Positions 1 through 5,790 of a stretch of DNA of 5,790 nt are shown piece after piece. A program made the position numbers and the translations under genes. This DNA is from Vulcanimicrobiota bacterium. GTDB lineage: Bacteria > Vulcanimicrobiota > Vulcanimicrobiia > Vulcanimicrobiales > Vulcanimicrobiaceae. Under the pieces are notes generated by a model. The model ran no database searches. It had not been told where the DNA came from and worked only from the letters and a program-made list of their open reading frames with translations. How positions within the stretch are numbered: position 1 is the stretch's first letter; each line of letters opens with the position of its first letter. The DNA lies in contig JASHPC010000075.1 in NCBI GenBank assembly GCA_030038335.1, positions 1 through 5,790 of the forward strand, in the 5' to 3' direction.

Positions 1-930
1 GGCGACGTGGCTGGGCACGGTGTCGCTGCCGCTGCGATGATGGGCAAGCTGCGTCATATGATTCGCGCTGCATTGCTCGATGGCGCGTCACCGGCGCGAG
101 CACTTGGTCTCGCCAACGATGCGTTCGGCGCCGGCGAGCCTGAACTCGCGACGGCGTACGTCGGAGTCGTCGACACCGTCGGTATGACGCTGCTCTCAGC
201 GACCGCGGGACATCCGCCACCCGTCCTCTTGCACAAAGGCGGCGCAGAGCTTCTCGAGCAGCGTGGCGCCGCACTCGGCGTTTTCGAAGCGTTGGATCTG
301 AATGAGTCGACGCGAACTCTTCCCGAACGTGGCGCGCTCGTGCTCTATACCGATGGTCTTATAGAGTATACGCATAACGTCATCGATGGCATGGAGCACC
401 TTCAGCAGACGCTCGAGCGCCACACGGGCGACTACATGAGCCTGGACGCGCGAACGCTTGCGGGCGAGATCATGGGACCGGCGCGCTATCTCGACGACGC
501 CGCTTTACTATTGCTCTGCTTCGAGCCGGTGCGTGAAGTCGACGTGACGCTCCCTGCAGTGCCGAGTCAATCGGAGAAGGGCCGGCGCAACCTGCTCCGT
601 TTCGCGCATGCGTGGGGACTCGACGACGGCCGCGCGAGCGACATCGTTCTCGCGTCATGCGAAGCCCTCAATAATGCAATCGAACACGCGTATGGCGGGA
701 AGGCAGGGACCGTTCATCTGCGCGCGCGCAAGAACGCAAGCAATGTCGTCGTCACGATCTCGGACGCCGGACGCTGGAGCGAACGTCCCGTGCGCGAGAA
801 CCGCGGACGAGGATTACATATCATTCACGCTCTTGCAGACGGCGTCGACATCAGTCGCGCCGACGACGGTACGTCCGTGCGCGTCACGTTCGGGATCGCG
901 GAACCGCAAGAAGCTCCTGTACCGTATTGA
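1..930 (+). CDS. SpoIIE-type serine phosphatase fused to an RsbW-like HATPase domain (5' truncated)
   Basis: The frame is open from base 1 (Gly-Asp-Val-Ala-Gly-His-Gly), so the gene starts upstream and the GTG at 7 is internal. 309 residues are visible. Residues 1-175 form the C-terminal part of a SpoIIE/PP2C phosphatase: the GDVAGHG metal-site motif at 1-7 (Asp2), ATAYVGVVD at 50-58, AGHPPP at 69-74, LYTDG at 115-119 (Asp118) and LDDAALL at 164-170. Such enzymes remove phosphate from Ser/Thr on STAS anti-anti-sigma proteins. Residues 180-300 form a GHKL ATPase like the anti-sigma kinase RsbW: N box EALNNAIEHAY at 221-231, G1 box ISDAG at 253-257, G2 box RGRGL at 268-272. One chain therefore carries opposing phosphatase and kinase-like modules, as in many partner-switching regulators. 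The missing N-terminus probably holds a sensor domain (inference). All key residues look intact. The target sigma factor is not visible here. Confidence 0.93.
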   Translation, partial: GDVAGHGVAAAAMMGKLRHMIRAALLDGASPARALGLANDAFGAGEPELATAYVGVVDTVGMTLLSATAGHPPPVLLHKGGAELLEQRGAALGVFEALDLNESTRTLPERGALVLYTDGLIEYTHNVIDGMEHLQQTLERHTGDYMSLDARTLAGEIMGPARYLDDAALLLLCFEPVREVDVTLPAVPSQSEKGRRNLLRFAHAWGLDDGRASDIVLASCEALNNAIEHAYGGKAGTVHLRARKNASNVVVTISDAGRWSERPVRENRGRGLHIIHALADGVDISRADDGTSVRVTFGIAEPQEAPVPY

Positions 931-2980
931 GACCATCGACGAGAAGGTCCGTTTCGGCGAGCAGCACCTGCGCGTCTTGATCGTCGGTTTCGCCAAGCGA
1001 CTTCTCCAAGGAGAGATAGCGCTCGCGTAACGGCGGCGTCGATGCGGCGGAACGTTCGCGTAGGAGCGCGATGCAACGCGTCCACGCAACGTCGACGGCC
1101 TCGATGAAGGGCTGTAACGCAGGGCGCGCGACGTGCGCGGCGCTCTCCGCATGTGCGTTGAGTGCGAGCAGCGCGACGCCGATGCGCTGCTCCGCGGCGA
1201 GTACGCCGAGGGCGACGCGTGGCAAGATGCGGTGCGTGCGCCCGGGCTCTGCGATCATCGCGTCGACCGACGCCTCAGCCTTGACTCGCGACTGCCAAGC
1301 AGCGCTTTGAAGCGCATTGAGCTGCTTGCGGTTAGGAAGCACGGCATCGACATAGGTTGCGAGGATCGCCAACGCGTAGGCGCGGTACGCCTCGAGCTGC
1401 TCGGCGAGTGCGATGCGCGCGCGCCCCGACTCCCAGGTCGGCCAGGCGAGATAGACGATTGCCGCAAGAGCGGCACCGGTAAGCGTCGCAATGCTGCGCT
1501 CCAAAACCGCATCGTGTTCTGGCACGCTGTTCGCGAGCGCGAGGAGAAAGACGACGTAGGCGGTGACCGTGACGGAATACGCGGCGTAGTTGATTCCGAA
1601 AACGAAGTATCCGAGCGCCGCAAAGAGCACGGCGAGACCTGCGTCGAGATGCACCGACGGATGGAGCGTCGCGACGATCGCGGTTGCGACGATTGCGCCG
1701 AGCAGCGTTCCGACGATGCGCGAGAAGCCCCGAGTGAACGTCGTGCGAAAATCTGGACGAAGCACGAGTGCGACCGTCATCGGCACCCAGTAACCGCGAT
1801 GGATGGGGCCCAATCGCGCGAGCAGCATGGCGCTGCCGAGCGCAATGGCAAGACGAAGCGCGTGACGTCCGAACGGAGAGTCGACGCCGAGGCTCGCCCG
1901 GAGCGCGATCCACGTCTGCGCGATCGGCGGCGCGAGCGGACGCCGGCGAGCGGCGTGAAGCGATGCTCGCACGCGGGCGGGAGTGGAAGCAATGCGAAAG
2001 ACGGTGCGCGCCTGACCGAGCAGCGCGTGCGCTTGGGCGCGCGCGTGCTTGCCGATGGCTCCCGGCAACGCGTCGAGTGCGTTTGCTGCCAACTCTGCCT
2101 TCGTCCATTCGGCGTCGGTCGCGACGGGAGCGCGCGCTTCATGCAGCGCGGTCGAGATCGTCTCCAAAAGCGGCGCAAGCGCGTTTCCCGTCTGGCGAAC
2201 GAGCGCCGCGCGTTGCTTCTCGTTGCGGTGCTCGTAGCGATAGCGATCGGTCGCAAGTGCGGCGAGGCTCGCGCGCATGCGTTCCGCTTCGTCGAGAAGC
2301 GCCTGGAAGACGGCAATGTCTCCACGCCGCGCGAACGGCGCTGGGTCCGCGAGCGTTTGCCGAGCGCTTGCGATGGCAGCCGGATGTGGAGCGGCAACAT
2401 CGGCGCTGCTCGTGTCGAATGCGAAGCGCGCGAGGGTTCCGTACGCTTCGCCGAGCGCGTGGCGTTCCGCCGAGTAACGCCGCGTCGGCCAGAGAATAAC
2501 GAGAAGCAACGTCTGTTCGACGCCTCCGGCGAGCACGAGCAGCGCTTGAAGAGGAACTGCGGACATGCTGCTTCCGGAGAACGCATCCGCGATGACGAAC
2601 GCGACGACCGAGTTCAGCCCGACCGCGGCTGCAGCCGGTCCGAGGCTGCTGATGAGGCCGTAGGCATATCCCCAGAGTATTGCGGCGGCAACGATGCCAG
2701 GCGTCGAGTGCGCTGCATACCCGCCGACGAGAATGGAGAGCGCCATTCCAGACGCCGTCGAGAGCATCGCGGCTGCGCGCGTCCGGTAGACGCCCTGCAG
2801 CGAAGCGAAACCGGTCGACAGCGCTCCGAGCGCGGCTGAGACGCCTAACTGCGGCGCACCGAGCGCAACCGCGGCGACGAGCGGGATGGCGACGCCGATC
2901 GAGCAACGAAGCGCGAATCCGCGCTCGACGTTCGAGAAATCGAGCCGGAGCGCGCTCTTAGCAGTTCGCGCGACTACCAG
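884..2980 (-). CDS. FUSC-family inner-membrane protein (putative aromatic-acid-type efflux transporter), start uncertain
   Basis: The stop is TGA at 884-886. From the first ATG (2767) the product has 627 residues. The frame stays open upstream and encodes a typical FUSC N-terminus (LDFSNVERGFALRCSIGVAIPL, then LGVSAALGALSTGFASLQG), so I extend to a CTG at 2980, about 698 residues. No ATG, GTG or TTG lies between. Numbered from the ATG, hydrophobic helices fill about 1-95, a charged helical cytoplasmic stretch about 97-295, a second membrane module about 300-445, and a soluble tail 446-627. The second module has the hallmark HRGYWVPMTVALVLRPDF at 323-340 followed by TFTRGFSRIVGTLLGA at 343-358, typical of FUSC/YccS/AaeB proteins. 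Relatives export aromatic acids or fusaric acid; the substrate here is unknown. The gene follows pntB in the same direction with a gap of about 9 bases, so co-transcription is likely. Its 3' end overlaps the convergent phosphatase gene by 47 bases. The family call is firm; the start and substrate are not. Confidence 0.85.
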   Translation of the reverse strand: MVVARTAKSALRLDFSNVERGFALRCSIGVAIPLVAAVALGAPQLGVSAALGALSTGFASLQGVYRTRAAAMLSTASGMALSILVGGYAAHSTPGIVAAAILWGYAYGLISSLGPAAAAVGLNSVVAFVIADAFSGSSMSAVPLQALLVLAGGVEQTLLLVILWPTRRYSAERHALGEAYGTLARFAFDTSSADVAAPHPAAIASARQTLADPAPFARRGDIAVFQALLDEAERMRASLAALATDRYRYEHRNEKQRAALVRQTGNALAPLLETISTALHEARAPVATDAEWTKAELAANALDALPGAIGKHARAQAHALLGQARTVFRIASTPARVRASLHAARRRPLAPPIAQTWIALRASLGVDSPFGRHALRLAIALGSAMLLARLGPIHRGYWVPMTVALVLRPDFRTTFTRGFSRIVGTLLGAIVATAIVATLHPSVHLDAGLAVLFAALGYFVFGINYAAYSVTVTAYVVFLLALANSVPEHDAVLERSIATLTGAALAAIVYLAWPTWESGRARIALAEQLEAYRAYALAILATYVDAVLPNRKQLNALQSAAWQSRVKAEASVDAMIAEPGRTHRILPRVALGVLAAEQRIGVALLALNAHAESAAHVARPALQPFIEAVDVAWTRCIALLRERSAASTPPLRERYLSLEKSLGETDDQDAQVLLAETDLLVDGLNTVQELLAVPRSRT

Positions 2981-2988
2981 TGGTTCGG

Positions 2989-4392
2989 TTACAACTCCTT
3001 CACCGCAGCGGTGAGCGCGTCGACGGAGGCTTTTGCATCGCCGAAGAGCATCGAGCAGTTCGGTAACTCGTAGAGAGGATTTTCGATCCCCGCGAATCCC
3101 GAACGCATCGACCGCTTGAGCACGACGACGTTAGCCGCCTTGTCGACGTCGAGAATCGGCATCCCGTAAATTGGCGAGCTCTTGACGTTTCGCGCGGCGG
3201 GATTCGTGACGTCGTTGGCACCGATGACGAGCGAGACGTCGGTCGTCGGAAACTGCGCGTTCGCGTCGTCGAGATCGAGGAGCGCCTCGTACGGCACGTT
3301 CGCCTCCGCGAGCAACACGTTCATGTGGCCCGGCATGCGTCCGGCCACCGGATGGATCGCATAGAGTACCGTGACGCCGCGCTTCTCGAGTTGATCGGCG
3401 AGCGCTTTGACACTATGTTGCGCTTGCGCGACCGCCATTCCGTATCCCGGAACGACCATCACCTTCGACGCGTACGCAAGCATTGCGGCGACGTCGTCCA
3501 CGGAGACGCTTCGCACGTTCTGCTGCGCTCCGCTGGCAGCCGCCGGCTCTGCGCCGCCCGCGCTTCCGAACGCTCCGAAGAGCACGTTCGTCAACGAGCG
3601 ATTCATCGCTTTGCTCATCGCGACGGTGAGAATCGTGCCGCTCGCCCCGACGAGCGCGCCGCCCGTAATGAGGAGCGTGCTCGAAAGCTCGATGCCGGTG
3701 ATAGCAACTGCGACTCCGGTCGCGGAGTTCAGCAGCGAGATCACGACCGGCATGTCCGCACCGCCGATCGGCAAGACGAAGAGGACGCCGAAGATGAGCG
3801 ACGCGAGGACGAGTCCTGGATACTCCCACGTGGGAACGGCACCGAGCCGCGCGATGAAGAACGCGAGGAGAAGCGCGATCGCGAGCGCGACGATCGCGTT
3901 GACACCCTGCTGCCCCGGATACGTCACCGGGCGTCCGGTCATGAGTTCTTGCAACTTCGCAAACGCGACGAGCGAACCGGCGAAGCTGATTGCGCCGATC
4001 ATCGCCGAGAGCACGAGGGAAACGGCGACGACGGGATCGAGCGCGGCGGCTTTTTGATGTACGACCGCGAGCTCCACCGTCGAGACGAGCGCTGCGGCGC
4101 CGCCACCTGCGCCATTGTAGAGGGCGACCATCTGCGGCATGGCGGTCATCTTCACGAGCGCGGCCGCGACGATACCGATGAGACCGCCGGCGACGATGCC
4201 GATCGCGATCGTCCACCAGCCTGCGTTCAACGTGCCGACGAGCACGACGACGAGCGCGATAAGCATCCCGACCATCGCCAAGCGATTACCGAAGCGCGCC
4301 GTCGGCGGCGCGTTGAGAAAGTGCAGGCCGGTGATGAAGAGCGCGATAGCGAGCAGGTCGAGCAAGGCGAATGCGGTGGCGGTTCCCGTCAC
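2989..4392 (-). CDS. pntB: NAD(P)+ transhydrogenase beta subunit PntB
   Basis: This is the 467-residue membrane and NADP(H)-binding subunit of the proton-pumping transhydrogenase, full length for the family. Residues 1-265 are the membrane part, a chain of hydrophobic helices with family signatures: MPQMVALYNGAGGG at 85-98, GADMPVV at 211-217 (conserved Asp213) and KAMNRS at 261-266. A hinge of Gly/Ala-rich sequence follows at about 275-295. Residues 300-467 are the NADP-binding domain III: PGYGMAVAQAQ at 315-325, IHPVAGRMPGHMNVLLAEA at 346-364, GANDVTNPAA at 391-400, VVLKRSM at 423-429 and MLFGDAKASVDAL at 448-460. The start is GTG at 4392, overlapping the pntAB stop as GTGA, with AAGGAG at 4401-4406 eight bases upstream. 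Together with PntAA and PntAB it moves hydride from NADH to NADP+, driven by proton entry. The position that is His91 in E. coli PntB is Asn93 here. No defect is visible. Confidence 0.97.
   Translation of the reverse strand: MTGTATAFALLDLLAIALFITGLHFLNAPPTARFGNRLAMVGMLIALVVVLVGTLNAGWWTIAIGIVAGGLIGIVAAALVKMTAMPQMVALYNGAGGGAAALVSTVELAVVHQKAAALDPVVAVSLVLSAMIGAISFAGSLVAFAKLQELMTGRPVTYPGQQGVNAIVALAIALLLAFFIARLGAVPTWEYPGLVLASLIFGVLFVLPIGGADMPVVISLLNSATGVAVAITGIELSSTLLITGGALVGASGTILTVAMSKAMNRSLTNVLFGAFGSAGGAEPAAASGAQQNVRSVSVDDVAAMLAYASKVMVVPGYGMAVAQAQHSVKALADQLEKRGVTVLYAIHPVAGRMPGHMNVLLAEANVPYEALLDLDDANAQFPTTDVSLVIGANDVTNPAARNVKSSPIYGMPILDVDKAANVVVLKRSMRSGFAGIENPLYELPNCSMLFGDAKASVDALTAAVKEL
2995..3000 (-). 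promoter_or_regulatory. Possible Shine-Dalgarno for the FUSC gene
   Basis: AAGGAG reads on the minus strand inside the last codons of pntB. It lies 14 bases before the CTG at 2980, longer than ideal, but it is the only good Shine-Dalgarno near the conserved FUSC N-terminus. It could also be a chance product of the Lys-Glu codons at the pntB end. It supports, but does not prove, a start near 2980. Confidence 0.35.
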
Positions 4393-4703
4393 TTCGGCCG
4401 CTCCTTGCGCTTGAACATCTGCAGCATCCGTTCGGTGACTGCGAAACCGCCGAAGACGTTGATCGATCCGAGCGCAACTGCGACGATTGCGAGCACCGCG
4501 AGCGCCGGTCCGTGGACCGGCGCGTGGAAGAGCTCAGCGACGACGACGATTGCACCCACGATCACGACGCCGTGAATGGCGTTCGTCGCCGACATGAGCG
4601 GCGTGTGGAGCGTCGTCGGAACCTTCGAGATCACTTCGAAGCCGACGAAGGCAGCGAGCACGAGCACGGTGAGAAGCGCGACGAGATGTGAAGCGTCGGT
4701 CAA
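4389..4703 (-). CDS. pntAB: NAD(P)+ transhydrogenase membrane subunit PntAB (alpha subunit part 2)
   Basis: This small protein of 104 residues has three membrane helices (about 7-24, 38-58, 66-86). It corresponds to the C-terminal membrane part of the single-chain PntA of E. coli. Family signatures are LHTPLMSATNAIHGVVIVGA at 32-51 and ALGSINVFGGFAVTERML at 77-94. It ends with a basic cytoplasmic tail (KRKERPK). I choose the TTG at 4703: GGGAGGAG at 4708-4715 sits just upstream, the TTG overlaps the pntAA stop as TTGA, and the product then begins TDASHLVALL as in relatives. The upstream ATG-like position at 4745 would add 14 Arg-rich residues encoded inside pntAA, which does not fit a membrane subunit. 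It joins PntB to form the proton-conducting membrane domain. His44 in the second helix is the likely channel histidine. The 3' end overlaps the pntB start by 4 bases. Confidence 0.94.
   Translation of the reverse strand: MTDASHLVALLTVLVLAAFVGFEVISKVPTTLHTPLMSATNAIHGVVIVGAIVVVAELFHAPVHGPALAVLAIVAVALGSINVFGGFAVTERMLQMFKRKERPK
4401..4406 (-). promoter_or_regulatory. Ribosome binding site of pntB
   Basis: AAGGAG lies 8 bases before the GTG at 4392, within the last codons of pntAB. It fixes the GTG start and suits coupled translation across the GTGA overlap. Confidence 0.75.
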
Positions 4704-5790
4704 CGTGCTCCTCCCGTGAGCACCGCGCCGTCGCGCACGACGCACGCGCCTTTGACGATTTCGTCGGCGGGATCGAGCGCAAACTCTCCGTTCTTCACGA
4801 ACGGGGAGAGGAGTGCGAAGAGATTCCGCGAGTAAAGCCGGCTCGCGTCATACGGCATCGTCGATGCGAGGTTCGTCGCGCCGACGATCGTAACGCCGTT
4901 CGGCGAGACGATCGTTTGGTCGCGCTTCGTGAGCGCACAGTTTCCGCCCGTCTCCGCGGCGAGGTCGACGATGACGGAACCCGGCTGCATGCCCGCAACG
5001 GCTTCTTCGGTGACGATGAGCGGAGCCGGACGTCCCGGAACGGCTGCCGTCGTGATGACGACGTCGTTCTTCGCGATCGTCTCGGCCATCGCGCGCTGCT
5101 GGCTCGCGAGTTGCTCCGCGGTGAGCTCTCGCGCGTATCCGCCGCTCGCCTCGGCGTCGCCGGCATCGAACTCGACGAACGTCGCGCCCAGTGACTGCAC
5201 CTGTTCTTTGACGACGGTGCGCGCATCGTAGCCGCTGACGACGGCGCCGAGCCGTCGCGCCGTTGCAATCGCTTGCAACCCGGCGACGCCGGCACCGATG
5301 ACGAAGAGTTTTGCCGGAGGAATCGTTCCCGCCGCGGTAGTGAGCATCGGAAAGAAACGCGGTAGCGCGGCCGCAGCGAGCAGCACCGCTTTGTAGCCTG
5401 CGATGTTGCTTTGCGACGACAGCGCGTCCATCGGCTGCGCGCGTGTGATGCGAGGAATTGCTTCGACGGCGAGGACGGTGAGGCCGCGCGCCGCGAGCCG
5501 CTGCAGATAGCCCGGATCGCCGAGCGGATTGAAGAATCCGACGAGCGTCGTGCCTTTGCGCAGAAGCTGCAGCAACTCGTCGCTCGGTCTCCCAACGCAA
5601 AGCACGGCGTCTGCGTCTCTCGCGAGCGTCGCGACGTCGTCGACGACAGTTGCACCCGCCTTCTCGTATTGCGCGTCCGGAAACGCCGCTCTATCTCCGG
5701 CGCCGCGCTGCACTCGTACGCTGACGCCCATCTTGACGAACCGCGTCACGCTCTCTGGCACGAGGGCGACTCGCCGCTCGTTTGAAGCGG
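4700..5790 (-). CDS. pntAA: NAD(P)+ transhydrogenase NAD(H)-binding subunit PntAA (alpha subunit part 1), N-terminus cut by window edge
   Basis: This is the soluble NAD(H)-binding subunit (domain I) of the split transhydrogenase, related to alanine dehydrogenase. The frame is open to the right edge: before the GTG at 5761 it reads ASNERRVAL, completing the conserved ERRVALVPESV N-terminal motif. The GTG is therefore internal and only about ten residues are probably missing. Numbered from that GTG: the RQD-loop residues Arg104, Gln109, Asp112 and Ser115 in PRITRAQPMDALSSQ, spaced as in characterised enzymes; SNIAGYKAV at 118-126; the Rossmann motif VIGAGVAGLQA at 154-164 with the NAD-ribose Asp179 in GYDAR; and ITTAAVPGRPAPLIV at 236-250. 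The C-terminal tail (DEIVKGACVVRDGAVLTGGAR) ends at TGA 4700-4702, overlapping the TTG start of pntAB. The absence of membrane helices shows the three-subunit type rather than the E. coli single-chain PntA. It is the first visible gene of the operon; its promoter lies outside the window. Confidence 0.96.
   Translation of the reverse strand, partial: ASNERRVALVPESVTRFVKMGVSVRVQRGAGDRAAFPDAQYEKAGATVVDDVATLARDADAVLCVGRPSDELLQLLRKGTTLVGFFNPLGDPGYLQRLAARGLTVLAVEAIPRITRAQPMDALSSQSNIAGYKAVLLAAAALPRFFPMLTTAAGTIPPAKLFVIGAGVAGLQAIATARRLGAVVSGYDARTVVKEQVQSLGATFVEFDAGDAEASGGYARELTAEQLASQQRAMAETIAKNDVVITTAAVPGRPAPLIVTEEAVAGMQPGSVIVDLAAETGGNCALTKRDQTIVSPNGVTIVGATNLASTMPYDASRLYSRNLFALLSPFVKNGEFALDPADEIVKGACVVRDGAVLTGGAR
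4708..4715 (-). promoter_or_regulatory. Ribosome binding site of pntAB (decides a TTG start)
   Basis: GGGAGGAG reads on the minus strand, with its GGAGG core 6 bases before the TTG at 4703. It lies within the final codons of pntAA. This strong site favours the TTG over the upstream in-frame start at 4745. Confidence 0.8.

Noticed and set aside
931..1030. Possible terminator or small RNA after the phosphatase gene
   Set aside because: The stretch is the coding 3' end of the FUSC gene. No stable stem followed by a T-run was seen on either strand.
1133..2839. A 568-codon plus-strand open frame antisense to the FUSC gene
   Set aside because: Its product is dominated by Arg, Glu, Asp and Cys with no domain or hydrophobic pattern. 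It mirrors the codon bias of the FUSC gene, whose own translation shows clear family motifs. Typical GC-rich shadow frame.
3407..4057. A 216-codon plus-strand open frame rich in Ala, Thr, Ser and Pro within pntB
   Set aside because: It is the antisense image of the hydrophobic pntB codons. Its composition looks membrane-like only because the complementary codons are.
3325..4575. A 416-codon plus-strand open frame antisense to pntB and pntAB
   Set aside because: It is highly charged and low in complexity (Arg/Asp/Glu/His), and it crosses two real genes with intact family motifs. No credible start context or homology was recognised.
4704..4745. N-terminal extension of pntAB with an Arg-rich leader
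   Set aside because: It lies wholly within the pntAA coding end. A strong ribosome binding site at 4708-4715 and family length support the TTG at 4703 instead.
5759..5761. GTG as the true start of pntAA
   Set aside because: The frame continues to the window edge with the conserved ERRVAL residues that precede VPESV in the family, so this codon is an internal valine.

Overview
The window is gene-dense, GC-rich bacterial DNA (well over half G+C by eye). It holds five protein-coding genes, with no RNA gene, mobile element, repeat array or intergenic gap of note. Four genes lie on the minus strand in one tight, operon-like run. The fifth, on the plus strand, enters from the left edge and meets the run tail-to-tail. 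Two genes are cut by the window edges.

Left part (1-930, plus): the C-terminal part of a regulatory protein with a SpoIIE/PP2C-type serine/threonine phosphatase domain fused to an RsbW-like HATPase_c domain. This is partner-switching or stress-response architecture. Its last 47 bases overlap the 3' end of the convergent gene.

Middle (884-about 2980, minus): a two-module FUSC/aromatic-acid-exporter-like membrane protein. The usual ATG start at 2767 would remove a clearly conserved hydrophobic N-terminal stretch. The open frame continues upstream to about 2980 with no ATG, GTG or TTG, so a CTG start is the best available guess.

Right part (2989-5790, minus): a complete pntAB-pntB pair and a nearly complete pntAA. 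Together they encode the three-subunit form of the proton-translocating NAD(P)+ transhydrogenase, transcribed pntAA > pntAB > pntB. Each junction is a 4-base stop/start overlap (TTGA, then GTGA), which suggests translational coupling and fixed subunit stoichiometry. The enzyme couples proton flow across the membrane to hydride transfer from NADH to NADP+, supplying NADPH. The FUSC gene follows pntB almost immediately, so it is probably co-transcribed.

Organism: a free-living high-GC bacterium. The fused SpoIIE-HATPase regulator together with a three-gene pnt operon would fit Actinobacteria-like or candidate-phylum soil lineages such as Eremiobacterota, but this is a weak inference with no marker gene behind it. 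I see no clear undescribed system. The points most worth a second look are the FUSC start, the position of the transhydrogenase channel histidine, and the tail-to-tail gene overlap.
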